Origin: UBA5109 sp963975155
GTDB lineage: Bacteria; Pseudomonadota; Gammaproteobacteria; Pseudomonadales; Pseudohongiellaceae
Length of the DNA stretch: 64,000 bases
NCBI GenBank assembly: GCA_963975155.1
Contig: CAXBFG010000002.1
Location: 310,001-374,000, forward strand
Direction of reading: 5' to 3'
Translations under genes and position numbers: made by a program
Shown: piece by piece, positions 9,287 through 19,225 of the stretch
Numbering within the stretch: the stretch's first letter is position 1
Layout: each line of letters opens with the position of its first letter
Notes under the pieces: generated by a model
Told to the model about the DNA's origin: nothing
The model's input: the letters and a program-made list of their open reading frames with translations, nothing else
The model's database searches: none

Positions 9287-11373
9287 ACTGCTTGAATTGG
9301 CAGGATTATTGTAAATGTCGTTCCTTCACCAATCTCACTGACAAAATTTATCGTGCCCCTGTGCTCTGTCACGATTCTGTTAACTATAGTCAAACCCCAG
9401 CCTCTTCCAGCCGTTGAATTTCCAACTTCAGTATCTTTACCGCTAACATATGGCTCCCACACTTTTGAGCGCATATTTTCAGGTATTCCACTCCCACTGT
9501 CTTCGACTTCAATAACAATGTTTGAATCACGCATGTAAGTCCGAATAGCCAGTAATCCTCCATCAGGCATTGCATCCAAAGCATTATGAATCAAATTTGC
9601 AATAACAACCTGCATATCACTGAAATTACCAGTAAACTCATTCAGGTTTTCAAAATCAAGATCAAGCTGATAGTGTTCCAGATCTATCACTCGTATGCTG
9701 CGTCGGATAACTTCATTTATATCAAATGACGTTAATCTGGCTTCTTCTTCGTTTGCCTGTGAAACATCTGTGATTGACAAAGTTTCATCGACAATTTCCA
9801 GTGCCCGTGCAACTTCTTCATTTGCATATTTTTTATACGATTCCAGGTCTTCAAGAGTTTTAATTCTACCAATGCCCAATTTTATGATATTCAATGGAGT
9901 TCGTATTTCATGATGACACTGTCGGGTAGCATGAACAATTGCTTCAATTTTTTGGGCTCTGATAAGCTGTATCTCAGCTTCATGTAATCTTTCCCTGTTT
10001 TCAAAATATAAATTTTCTAATTTTTCAAAAGGAGTAAGTCGATATAATATAGCCGCAATATAATTAACCAGCCTGTTCATAAATCGTATATCGCGTTCAC
10101 TATATGTCGACTGATTACTACGTTCTCCCATGACCACAATCCCTTCCAGGTATTCAGGAGAATAAAATGGGACTATAAGGCAATTTTTTCCTGACTTATA
10201 TCCAAGCTCTGCCAGATATTCTTTTACTTCACTATCACAATTATCCAAAATATCAGGGCTTTTTCTAGTTTGGAAATTTGTAATCATAACAGCTTTTTCT
10301 GCTTCTAATTTTTCTCTAAAATATACAGGCTGTGTTATTTCGACGTAATGCGAAATTCTTTCATCTTGATCCCTAACAGCCAAAATTAATGTGTTTTTCT
10401 CTAACTGAAAAATATCATCCAGGACTCTGACCAAAATTGTGAATATAGTTTCCCTATCTTTCTCAACTGTTAATTGCTCTGCAATTTCTGAAATTACATC
10501 ATCTGGTTCATACCAGTTCCGAATAAACTTTCTTCTAGCAGAAGTAAGTAAAAACTGTTGGAAAGGGATAGCTGCAAAAGCCCAAAAAATTATTACTATA
10601 AGAAGAGAACTAAATAAATAAATATTATTAAAATAAGTGAAGTTGTAAACTAAAGCGTAGCTGAATGCTATAAACCCAAGCGTTATACCCCACGCAACCT
10701 TTTTATTTATAATAACCGTTATATCCATAAAATCATATTTTGTTATCGCATATGAGAAAAACAAGGCTGGGAATATACTACTTAAACGTCCGATAATTAA
10801 AAAATTATAGATATTAACCAGTGGTAAAATTACATTGAATAATGCGCCACAGATCATGAATGTTGCTACGCCTATAAACAAGAATTTAATCTTATCTCTA
10901 TATTCTGGATAATTTCTATACCTTGAGTACAAGGTTAAAAGTGCGGCTAAAGCCAAAGAACCTTCGTATAAGAAATAGCAAAAAAATCCAAATGGATGAT
11001 CTACATAGACAATCTCACCTGCTTCAATATATGCAGTACTAATAAAATCAGTGAATAATACCGCAGTTCCCAACAGTACAAAGATGACAATATTTAATCT
11101 TAAGAAGTAGCTTTTTTTCAGGACTGGGTAAGATGAACAAAAATAATAAAGTCCATTAGTGAAGATCATCGACGAGAAGAGCTGAAGTTTTGAAATTAAA
11201 TTAACATCAACAAGCAATGGTAATTCGTTTATCAAAAACAGACAGATGCTCCACGACGCGACCCCCAGGTTAAAAATGAGGAGTCTGAAACTAGGAACAT
11301 CTCTATTTCGGTAATAAAGAAAAGGACCAAGAAAAAACAGAATGCTAGCATTCAATAAAAACAGATAATTCAT
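9283..11373 (-). CDS. Sensor histidine kinase with N-terminal 7TM region and GAF domain
   Basis: The 696-residue kinase starts with about seven or more transmembrane helices (residues 1-275), like the histidine-kinase N-terminal 7TM family, then a GAF domain (295-445), a coiled linker, and a kinase core. The H box is CHHEIRTPLNII with His488, the N box is NLIHNALDAMPDGG, G1 is DSGSGIP and G2 is GRGWGLTIV. The organisation resembles PrsK-type and related membrane-integral sensors, which often detect hydrophobic or membrane-borne ligands. It is transcribed 42 bases downstream of the acetyltransferase-fold gene, apparently in one operon, and is convergent with the receiver gene at 8747. The ligand cannot be read from sequence. 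Confidence 0.78.
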   Translation of the reverse strand: MNYLFLLNASILFFLGPFLYYRNRDVPSFRLLIFNLGVASWSICLFLINELPLLVDVNLISKLQLFSSMIFTNGLYYFCSSYPVLKKSYFLRLNIVIFVLLGTAVLFTDFISTAYIEAGEIVYVDHPFGFFCYFLYEGSLALAALLTLYSRYRNYPEYRDKIKFLFIGVATFMICGALFNVILPLVNIYNFLIIGRLSSIFPALFFSYAITKYDFMDITVIINKKVAWGITLGFIAFSYALVYNFTYFNNIYLFSSLLIVIIFWAFAAIPFQQFLLTSARRKFIRNWYEPDDVISEIAEQLTVEKDRETIFTILVRVLDDIFQLEKNTLILAVRDQDERISHYVEITQPVYFREKLEAEKAVMITNFQTRKSPDILDNCDSEVKEYLAELGYKSGKNCLIVPFYSPEYLEGIVVMGERSNQSTYSERDIRFMNRLVNYIAAILYRLTPFEKLENLYFENRERLHEAEIQLIRAQKIEAIVHATRQCHHEIRTPLNIIKLGIGRIKTLEDLESYKKYANEEVARALEIVDETLSITDVSQANEEEARLTSFDINEVIRRSIRVIDLEHYQLDLDFENLNEFTGNFSDMQVVIANLIHNALDAMPDGGLLAIRTYMRDSNIVIEVEDSGSGIPENMRSKVWEPYVSGKDTEVGNSTAGRGWGLTIVNRIVTEHRGTINFVSEIGEGTTFTIILPIQAV

Positions 11374-11415
11374 ATTTTTCTTAGTTAATTAATTATTTAC
11401 TTGTAGCTTAACTAA

Positions 11416-12243
11416 TTAACGGCAGAAATACCTGTTAATATTTGAAAGAATCATATGTTGGCTTTTTCTTTTATTTCCTTCCAGCAAGCCACTTAAAACA
11501 CTAACTGCGTATTTTAAACTTCCCTGCATAAGTAATAAGCCATCAACCATGAAAAACTGTAATGGTACGAGCCCAATTCCTAATCCCCACTTGAAGGCAT
11601 TACTGCTTAATTTGGTTCTAACAAATATTACGCTGCAGTCAAAATCTTTAGCTTTTTCAAACAGCGGGAGACTCAGGAAGGGTGCTTTATCTTTACGATG
11701 CTCTTTTAATACCCCTAGCTCACGCATTGTCACAAATTTATTTTTTTTGCCTACTGACTCCAGCCAATATTTAGCAATATCAATACTTTCATGGCGTTTA
11801 AGTGTAGATGATGAAAATGGTGAACTTTCACCGGCCAGACTGTCACTATCCACAACGAAACCCCAGCAGAATCCTATAACCTGTTCATGTTTAAATAATA
11901 AACTCAGAATAGGTGTTCTATCTGGATCAGGAGCCAGGCATGATTTAATTTCTGCCAAGGCTGAATGAATTGTCCAGTTTTCACCCCAGCTTTCATTGAA
12001 AACATCTCGGTAACATTCAGCTAGACTGGTTAAGACTTCCTCATCAATCGTATGAACCTGTACTCCACTATAAAACTCCATATGGAATTCAAGTCCAGCC
12101 TGTTCAGCAAGAGTTTTATTTAATTTCGCGACCCTTAGTTCATCTTCTGATTGCTCAAAAGCGGTATAAAGATGATTTACTCTTGGGCGATATCCACCAA
12201 CATCTGGCAGATTCTCTACAGCATTATTTCTATAATATGGCAT
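11416..12243 (-). CDS. GNAT-fold acyltransferase-like protein upstream of a histidine kinase
   Basis: A 275-residue soluble protein. I chose the ATG at 12243, which follows a strong GGAGG, rather than the in-frame TTG four codons earlier. The central part looks like a GNAT acyltransferase: LAECYRDVFNESWG, then ILSLLFKHEQVIGFCWGFVV (strand pair), then MRELGVLKEHRKDKAPFL in the position of the acyl-CoA pyrophosphate loop, and SVIFVRTKLSSNA after it. The pyrophosphate loop is not canonical. The substrate is unknown. Its position immediately upstream of a membrane sensor kinase suggests it makes, modifies or reports a signal for that kinase, but this is inference from context only. It lacks the recognisable hallmarks of LuxI-type synthases. 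Confidence 0.6.
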   Translation of the reverse strand: MPYYRNNAVENLPDVGGYRPRVNHLYTAFEQSEDELRVAKLNKTLAEQAGLEFHMEFYSGVQVHTIDEEVLTSLAECYRDVFNESWGENWTIHSALAEIKSCLAPDPDRTPILSLLFKHEQVIGFCWGFVVDSDSLAGESSPFSSSTLKRHESIDIAKYWLESVGKKNKFVTMRELGVLKEHRKDKAPFLSLPLFEKAKDFDCSVIFVRTKLSSNAFKWGLGIGLVPLQFFMVDGLLLMQGSLKYAVSVLSGLLEGNKRKSQHMILSNINRYFCR

Positions 12244-12493
12244 GGCAGCCTCCAAACTTTCATGCTAATTAAAAATTAAATTTTGCTTGAAATAGTTCAC
12301 AAATTTTGAATTCTCTCTTACAAAAATCAACAGACACTTGCATAGTTATTGCATATTTTCACGAACATAGATATTAAATCACGCATTTTAGATTTAATTA
12401 AGCTATTTATTAACTTAAGCGACTGAAAAATAGTATGAATTTTAATTGAGAAAATTAAGATTCAGATAAATATAATATTAAATTGATATTACT
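12244..12493. promoter_or_regulatory. AT-rich intergenic region upstream of the acyltransferase-kinase operon
   Basis: These 250 bases separate two same-strand genes, the TonB-dependent receptor and the acyltransferase gene. They are strikingly AT-rich and hold no reading frame of note. The promoter of the acyltransferase-kinase operon must lie within the part nearest 12243. I see no clear terminator hairpin for the neighbouring receptor gene, whose stop faces this region, and no recognisable operator. Confidence 0.4.
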
Positions 12494-14809
12494 TTACCAG
12501 TTTATTTGGAGTGCTATACCAGCACTGCGAGGAAGTCCGAACATATCAGCATAACTACGTAATCCATCACTTTTCACACGTGTTCGATACTGTTCATTGA
12601 GGATATTCTTGACCCAGAAGGATAAATTCCAGCTATCGTTTTGAGGATATACATCAATATTTGCACTCAGCAATTCATAGCCATCCAAAGCATATATAGC
12701 CTCTTCAGCCAGACTATTTTGTGTGCCTGAAAATTTACTTCTGAAATTGTAATATAAGCCCACTCTTGATCCGTACTGTGCAAAATCAGGCAATAGATAA
12801 GTCATCCCAAAATCACCATTCCATAAAGGTGCATAGGGGCGTCTACCGGAAATTGGGACAGCATTTTGAAATATATCTAATGTCATAACGCCATCATTTC
12901 GCAATGTAGCATCCAGATATCCAAGATTTAAAGTCAAATTCAAATTATCACTGGGATACCAGTCCAATTCTACTTCCATGCCAGTGTGTTTAGCTCTACC
13001 CTGATTCGATAGGACGTTAATTGCTGTACTCGTCAATGCGTTAAGCCTACTTACAAAACCCTGTACATCGTCATAATCATAATAAAATACTGCGGCGTTA
13101 AACCTTAAAGTAGAAGAAAAATCATTTTTCAAACCAAATTCATATGCCGTGATGGTCTCTTCTTTATAGGGGTCAATCTCTTGCGGAAACGATGGGAAGC
13201 CACCATAAAATCCTCCTGATTTATAACCATCTGCAATTGAAGCATAAACCAAGAGGTTCTCTTGAGGCGTCCACTCGACACTGAAATTCCCGGAGAAATT
13301 ATTTTCCAGGGAATAATCCCTACTCAAATTTCTAAAAACATAAAATGGCGTTGCACCTGGAACATATAAATTACCATTCCGGTATTCTTTCTCTTCATTG
13401 GTATATCGTAAAGATAAATTAAGCGCCCATTCTGGACTGACTACATAACGCATATTCCCGTATATCGACTGCGAAGATGTGTTTTGATCATAGTCTACGT
13501 TGCCTAAACTTAAGCCTGTACTGGCGATGACCAAAAAATTATCCCTGAATAAAAACCTTCTGCGTTCTTCAAATTTTTCTTCGCTAAAAGTTAGCCCTGC
13601 TAACCAGCTAAATTGTTGTGTTGGATCTGACTCCAGTCTGAATTCCTGGGAAAATACTTCTATGTCACTACTGGAAATTCGATGCGCAAATTCTCCTGAA
13701 GAGGCATCCAGATCCAGTTGAACGCCGTAATCATAAATATCATAGCTGCTGATTGAATTAAATTCGTAGCTGTTAACCTGCTTTGTTATGTGCAGTAGAT
13801 TACTTAGATATTCATTATCTTGCTGATTAATCGGATCTGACAATACGGACGAACCGTCGGTACCCTGTGAATTAACCAGATTAGTATTTGGCATTGTTTG
13901 CACAAGCTGATTGAATCCTGCCCAGCTCAAGCAGGATGCATCATTACGTTGGCCTGCTAAGACACTGCTACAAATAGAACCAGTTGCATCATATACGCCA
14001 ACGGTTCTACCTAAATCGATCTCTGATCTATCAGCCCCGCCCTGTATTTTCCACTCAATACTCAAATCATCTGAGTTGTTATAATGAAGCCAGGAGCGGA
14101 TATCCCATAACTCCTTTTCACCATATTCTTCACCTGTTGCAAGGCTTTTCTGCCAGGCATCTCCACGCGAGTCAATATGACCAGACATCCTCCAGGCCAG
14201 AGAATCACTCAAACTCAGGTTTGAAAAAGCCTCAATAGATGCAGCATCCCAGGAACCATACTGAAAACGCACACTGCCGCTGTCCTCACCTATGATTGCC
14301 CGTTGAGTATTTAGCAATACTGCACCACCAGTGGTATTACGACCATAAAGACCACCCTGAGGACCTTTCAGCACTTCAAGTTGCTGAACATCAAACAATC
14401 TGGCAGCACCCATTACTACAGAGGTCTGATAAGTTTCATCAACGTAGACACTGGCAGTAGGAGTATTATTGGAATTGAAATCCTGCAGACCAACACCACG
14501 GATGATCCAGCTTGGTATACCTGCTGAGGGATAATCTTCAAAAAGTTCTACATTTGCGATGGCTGCTGTTGCATCGGGGAGGCTTTCATAGGCGCGGGCC
14601 CTAAGCTCATCTGCATCCAGTACTGACATAGTAATGGAAACAGACTGGACGCTTTGCTCTCTTTTTTGCGCAGTGACTACTATTTCCTGTATGTTATTTG
14701 CAGCTTGCGAAAAAACAGGAGTAACAGGTACGGCAAGAAACAGGAGCACGGCAACAACAGGCTTCAGGCAAAGTCCATTTTGATCGAGTCTTGATACAAT
14801 CCAGGCCAT
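12494..14809 (-). CDS. TonB-dependent outer-membrane receptor
   Basis: A 771-residue outer-membrane transporter that takes up a substrate using TonB energy. A signal peptide ends near FSQA, followed by a TonB-box-like QEIVVTAQKREQ. The plug domain (about 45-165) shows WIIRGVGLQDFN, VDETYQT and the conserved VEVLKGPQGGLYGRNTTGGA motif; the rest is a 22-strand-type barrel with many aromatic strands ending QINW. The style is the broad receptor class common in Sphingomonas and Cellvibrio relatives, which handles organic substrates as often as iron. No Fur box is seen upstream and no degradative genes lie beside it, so the substrate is unknown. The ATG at 14809 was preferred over an adjacent GTG because GAGGG lies at better distance. 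Confidence 0.9.
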   Translation of the reverse strand: MAWIVSRLDQNGLCLKPVVAVLLFLAVPVTPVFSQAANNIQEIVVTAQKREQSVQSVSITMSVLDADELRARAYESLPDATAAIANVELFEDYPSAGIPSWIIRGVGLQDFNSNNTPTASVYVDETYQTSVVMGAARLFDVQQLEVLKGPQGGLYGRNTTGGAVLLNTQRAIIGEDSGSVRFQYGSWDAASIEAFSNLSLSDSLAWRMSGHIDSRGDAWQKSLATGEEYGEKELWDIRSWLHYNNSDDLSIEWKIQGGADRSEIDLGRTVGVYDATGSICSSVLAGQRNDASCLSWAGFNQLVQTMPNTNLVNSQGTDGSSVLSDPINQQDNEYLSNLLHITKQVNSYEFNSISSYDIYDYGVQLDLDASSGEFAHRISSSDIEVFSQEFRLESDPTQQFSWLAGLTFSEEKFEERRRFLFRDNFLVIASTGLSLGNVDYDQNTSSQSIYGNMRYVVSPEWALNLSLRYTNEEKEYRNGNLYVPGATPFYVFRNLSRDYSLENNFSGNFSVEWTPQENLLVYASIADGYKSGGFYGGFPSFPQEIDPYKEETITAYEFGLKNDFSSTLRFNAAVFYYDYDDVQGFVSRLNALTSTAINVLSNQGRAKHTGMEVELDWYPSDNLNLTLNLGYLDATLRNDGVMTLDIFQNAVPISGRRPYAPLWNGDFGMTYLLPDFAQYGSRVGLYYNFRSKFSGTQNSLAEEAIYALDGYELLSANIDVYPQNDSWNLSFWVKNILNEQYRTRVKSDGLRSYADMFGLPRSAGIALQINW

Positions 14810-14876
14810 CACACCCTCTTGTTTCTTTTTTTTCTGGTTATCCAGAGAGTAAAATCACATTTTGAAGGAAAAATTA

Positions 14877-17129
14877 CTATCCTTGTACCTCAACTACATC
14901 AACTTTCTGAAATCCTCTTGGCAGTTTATTGCCCCGCCGACCTCTCTCCCCCCTGTAATGCTCAAGATCATCCATGCTCAGGTTGATGTGACGCTTTCCA
15001 GAATATAACACAAGGCTTTGTCCTGCTGCTATAACAATAGTCGCGACTACATATTCAATTCGTTCCGCAACGCGAGCCGAAGGAATATTAATAATTTTAT
15101 TGCCTTTACCTTTTGCTAGTTCCGGCAATTCATTCAATTTAAACATTAACATCCTGCCTTCATTGCTAATGCTGACAACCTCGCTATCTTCTTTATCATA
15201 TATAGGTACCGGAGCTAATACTTTACCGCCTTTTGGCACTTTTAGCATGGCCTTGCCAGAACGGTTTTTACTCAAAAAGTTTTCCATTTTTGTGATAAAT
15301 CCGTAACCCGCGTCAGAAGCTACCAGGTAATAGCCTCCAGGTTCCCCAATTAGCAGTCCTTCAAAACTGGCTCCTGAGGGCGGACTAACCCGGCCCGTTA
15401 AAGGTTCACCTTGCCCACGAGCAGAAGCCAGTGAGTGAGCCGGAATTGTGTAGGCGCGGCCGGTGGAGTCCATAAAAACAGCATTTTGATTATTTTTACC
15501 CTTAACGAATAACTTTAATTTGTCTCCTGATCTGTATGTAAGACTTGCGGGATCCACTTCATGCCCTTTAGCAGTTCTGACCCATCCAGCCTCTGAAAGC
15601 ACTACCGTCACTGGCTCTGAGCCAATTAGCTCTGCTTCACTAAAAGCCTGCGCCTCCTCTCTCAGAACCAGTTCGGAACGGCGATCATCACCAAAAGCCT
15701 CGGCATCTTCTTTAATTTCTTTTTTTATCAGTGTCTTTAACCTGGCTTTGGATTCCAGTGTTTGCTCCAGGCCTTTACGCTCTTCAGCCAGCTCTTCCTG
15801 CTCAGCCCTGATTTTAATTTCTTCCAGTTTGGCCAGATTGCGTAACTTTAATTCCAGGATAGCTTCTGCCTGCTTATCACTTAATTCGAAACGCTTCATC
15901 AGCATTTCTTTCGGCTTATCCTGAGTACGAATGATTTCAATTACCTCATCAATATTCAAAAATGCTATCAATAAGGCATCAAGGATATGTAAACGTGAAG
16001 TTATTTTATCAAGACGATATTGCAACCTTCTGGTTACTGTCGTAATGCGAAAGCTCAGCCATTCCTTTAGCAATACATCCAGTGTTTTTACCTGAGGTCG
16101 CCCATCAATACCAATCATATTGAAATTGACCCGATAGCTTTTCTCCAGATCGGTCGTAGAGAATAAATGTGCCATCACTCCGTCAATATCAACTCTATTT
16201 GAACGTGGTTCTATAACTATTCGTGTCGGGTTTTCATGATCTGATTCGTCCCTTAAATCCACAATCATTGGCAGTTTTTTCTTCTGCATCTGCGCGGCAA
16301 TCTGTTCCAGAACTTTAGCTCCAGATACCTGATACGGCAGAGCATCGATGATGATGTCATCATTTTCCTTATGATAGACAGCCCGACATCTGATCATACC
16401 GCGACCCGTTTCGTACAGTTCCTGAATATCTGCTCTGGGTGTAATGATTTCGGCATAGGTTGGAAAATCAGGCCCCTGAATTATTTTGCATAATTCAGCA
16501 GTATTTGCTTTGGGATTTTCAAGCAGATAAATACAAGCTTCGGCTATTTCACGGAGGTTATGAGGAGGAATATCAGTTGCCATACCAACGGCTATGCCGC
16601 TGCCACCATTAAGAAGAATATTAGGTAGGCGAGCCGGCAAAATAACCGGCTCTTCCAGCTCTCCATCAAAATTCAGTTTCCAGTCAACGGTATCCTGGCC
16701 TAATTCGGCAAGTAAGACCTCTGCATAATGGCGCAAGCGGGACTCGGTATACCGCATAGCGGCAAAGGATTTAGGGTCATCTGCCGAACCCCAGTTTCCC
16801 TGACCATCCACCAGTGGGTAACGATAGGCAAAAGGTTGCGCCATTAACACCATCGCCTCATAACAGGCTGAATCGCCGTGAGGGTGAAATTTACCAATCA
16901 CATCACCGATGGTTCGAGCTGACTTCTTGAATTTTGAACTCGCTTTCAGTCCCAGTTCAGACATGGCATAAACAATTCGCCTCTGTACGGGTTTCAGGCC
17001 GTCTCCGATATGTGGCAGAGCCCGGTCATTAATGACGTACATGGAATAATTTAAATAGGATTGTTCGGCAAAATCGCTTAATGCAATCTGCTCCATACCT
17101 TCATCGTTCAAGGTTATCAAATCGGCCAT
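14877..17129 (-). CDS. parC: DNA topoisomerase IV subunit A
   Basis: ParC is the DNA-breaking subunit of topoisomerase IV, which unlinks daughter chromosomes. The 750-residue length is normal. The N-terminal winged-helix region shows GDGLKPVQRRIVYAM and the quinolone-resistance region KFHPHGDSACYEAM; Ser87 and Glu91 correspond to E. coli Ser80 and Glu84 and are the wild-type residues. The catalytic tyrosine is Tyr127 in AAMRYTESRL. The C-terminal DNA-wrapping beta-pinwheel is present. It lies 75 bases downstream of parE, on the same strand, with the usual order. Confidence 0.97.
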   Translation of the reverse strand: MADLITLNDEGMEQIALSDFAEQSYLNYSMYVINDRALPHIGDGLKPVQRRIVYAMSELGLKASSKFKKSARTIGDVIGKFHPHGDSACYEAMVLMAQPFAYRYPLVDGQGNWGSADDPKSFAAMRYTESRLRHYAEVLLAELGQDTVDWKLNFDGELEEPVILPARLPNILLNGGSGIAVGMATDIPPHNLREIAEACIYLLENPKANTAELCKIIQGPDFPTYAEIITPRADIQELYETGRGMIRCRAVYHKENDDIIIDALPYQVSGAKVLEQIAAQMQKKKLPMIVDLRDESDHENPTRIVIEPRSNRVDIDGVMAHLFSTTDLEKSYRVNFNMIGIDGRPQVKTLDVLLKEWLSFRITTVTRRLQYRLDKITSRLHILDALLIAFLNIDEVIEIIRTQDKPKEMLMKRFELSDKQAEAILELKLRNLAKLEEIKIRAEQEELAEERKGLEQTLESKARLKTLIKKEIKEDAEAFGDDRRSELVLREEAQAFSEAELIGSEPVTVVLSEAGWVRTAKGHEVDPASLTYRSGDKLKLFVKGKNNQNAVFMDSTGRAYTIPAHSLASARGQGEPLTGRVSPPSGASFEGLLIGEPGGYYLVASDAGYGFITKMENFLSKNRSGKAMLKVPKGGKVLAPVPIYDKEDSEVVSISNEGRMLMFKLNELPELAKGKGNKIINIPSARVAERIEYVVATIVIAAGQSLVLYSGKRHINLSMDDLEHYRGERGRRGNKLPRGFQKVDVVEVQG

Positions 17130-17204
17130 ATCTGTTCTCTTAGCTACTCTCTTGTGAGTTATATATTGCGGTCATTTACTGTGACTGGTCGCACTTAATG
17201 ACAC

Positions 17205-19106
17205 TTACGAAATGTCTGCCAAATTGCCATTTTTCTCTAACCAGCTCTTTCTGTCTCCGGAACGTTTTTTTGCCAATAACATATCCAGCAACTCGTTGGT
17301 TTTTTCTATGTGGTCCATACTTAACTGCACCAGACGACGTGTATCCTTATCCATAGTTGTTTCGCGTAATTGCAAAGGATTCATTTCGCCCAAGCCTTTG
17401 AAGCGCTGCACATTTGCTTTACCTTTTTTCTTTTCTGCTACCAACCGATCAAGTATGCCCTGCTTTTCATCATCATCCAGCGCATAAAAAACTTCTTTGC
17501 CGATATCAATACGATATAAAGGTGGCATGGCGACATAAATATGACCCGCCACAACCAGCGGCCGAAAATGTTGCACAAACAGGGCACTTAATAATGTCGC
17601 AATGTGCAAGCCATCCGAATCGGCATCGGCCAGAATACAAATTTTGCCATACCGCAGGCCTGTTAAATCATCTGAACCCGGATCTACTCCGATGGCGACA
17701 GCGATATCATGTACCTCCTGAGAAGCCAGTATTTCACTGGAATCAACTTCCCAGGTATTCAGGATCTTTCCACGTAAAGGCATGATTGCCTGAGTTACCC
17801 GATCGCGCGCTTGTTTCGCAGAACCTCCGGCCGAGTCGCCTTCCACCAAAAACAATTCGCCCGCCATTACATCCTGTGTAGCACAATCGGCCAACTTGCC
17901 AGGCAAGGCAGGCCCCTGTGTGACTTTTTTTCGGACTACTTTCTTGCTGGCCTTCAAGCGACTTTGTGCATTTTGAATACACATTTCAGCAATCAGTTCT
18001 GCCTCATTGGTATGCTGATTCAGCCAAAGACTTAATTTGTCTTTTACAACACCGGAAATAAAAACAGCACATTGTCTGGAAGATAATTTTTCTTTCGTCT
18101 GGCCGGAGAATTGCGGATCAAGCATCTTGGTAGACAGAATGTAGCAACATCGATCCCAGATATCTTCTGAACTCAATTTCAAGCCACGTGGAATCAAATT
18201 TCTAAATTCACAAAACTCCCGAACTGCCTCCAGCAAGCCGGTGCGAAATCCGTTGACATGAGTACCACCCATTGCGGTTGGAATCAGGTTTACATAACTT
18301 TCCGTAACCAGTTCACCACCTTCGGGTAACCACTGTACCGCCCAGTCCACGGCCTCATCGTTGCCTTCCATCGAACCGGTAAAAGGCTCTGCCGGTAAAG
18401 TTTCGTATTCTGCCGTTGCCTGTTTTAAATAGTCAGCCAGGCCTTCTTCAAAATACCATTCATTGCTTTGCGATTTTTCTTCACTAACCGTGTTGTCTTT
18501 AAAAATAATATGCAAGCCTGGACAAAGGACGGCTTTGGCGCGCAATAAATGTATTAATTTTCCGATTGAGATATTGGGGGAATCGAAATATTTTGGATCA
18601 GGATAAAACTTCACCGTAGTACCGGTATTACGTTGCCCAACACTATCAATAACTTTCAGTTCACTGGCCTTATCACCGTTCTTGAAGCTCATATGGTGAA
18701 GCTTGCCTTCCCGCTTTACAAAGACTTCCAGTGATGTTGATAAAGCATTTACAACTGATACGCCAACACCATGCAAACCTCCTGAATATTTATAATTATC
18801 ACTGGAAAATTTACCACCCGCATGCAATCTTGTCAGAATCAATTCAACGCCGGGTATTTTTTCTTCTGGATGGATATCGACCGGCATACCGCGACCATCA
18901 TCGCTAACTTCAATGCTGCCATCCTTGTTCAGGCTAACGGTGATTTCTCTGGCTGAGCCTGCCAGTGCTTCGTCAACACTATTATCCAGAACTTCCTGGA
19001 TTAAATGGTTAGGTCGACTGGTATCTGTATACATACCCGGTCGTCTTCTAACCGGGTCAAGTCCACTCAATACTTCAATAGATTCAGAGTTATAATCTTT
19101 GCTCAT
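17205..19106 (-). CDS. parE: DNA topoisomerase IV subunit B
   Basis: ParE is the ATPase subunit of topoisomerase IV. The 633-residue protein has the GHKL ATPase fold at the N-terminus (VRRRPGMYTDT, IQEVLDNSVDEALAG, SDDGRGMPVD), the transducer domain, then the TOPRIM domain with EGDSAGGSAKQARDR and the metal-binding DADSDGLH, and a C-terminal Toprim-tail with KGLGEMNP. The length and the motif style without the large GyrB insertion separate it from GyrB. It is preceded by yqiA across about 119 bases and followed by parC. Confidence 0.97.
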   Translation of the reverse strand: MSKDYNSESIEVLSGLDPVRRRPGMYTDTSRPNHLIQEVLDNSVDEALAGSAREITVSLNKDGSIEVSDDGRGMPVDIHPEEKIPGVELILTRLHAGGKFSSDNYKYSGGLHGVGVSVVNALSTSLEVFVKREGKLHHMSFKNGDKASELKVIDSVGQRNTGTTVKFYPDPKYFDSPNISIGKLIHLLRAKAVLCPGLHIIFKDNTVSEEKSQSNEWYFEEGLADYLKQATAEYETLPAEPFTGSMEGNDEAVDWAVQWLPEGGELVTESYVNLIPTAMGGTHVNGFRTGLLEAVREFCEFRNLIPRGLKLSSEDIWDRCCYILSTKMLDPQFSGQTKEKLSSRQCAVFISGVVKDKLSLWLNQHTNEAELIAEMCIQNAQSRLKASKKVVRKKVTQGPALPGKLADCATQDVMAGELFLVEGDSAGGSAKQARDRVTQAIMPLRGKILNTWEVDSSEILASQEVHDIAVAIGVDPGSDDLTGLRYGKICILADADSDGLHIATLLSALFVQHFRPLVVAGHIYVAMPPLYRIDIGKEVFYALDDDEKQGILDRLVAEKKKGKANVQRFKGLGEMNPLQLRETTMDKDTRRLVQLSMDHIEKTNELLDMLLAKKRSGDRKSWLEKNGNLADIS

Positions 19107-19225
19107 ACGGTTTTTCTGCGACTCCTGTTGCTTACGGTTAAGCTGATTTTTATTTCAGACATTTTAAGTCGCCAAGTCATGATCCACTGTTAAATCAGCA
19201 TCGGAATGCAGATTCATGCGACGAC

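Noticed and set aside
11416..12243. LuxI-type autoinducer synthase
   Set aside because: The protein looks GNAT-like, but the LuxI hallmark residues (Arg-Phe-Trp and Asp-Glu of the N-terminal half) are not visible; I keep it as GNAT-fold of unknown substrate.
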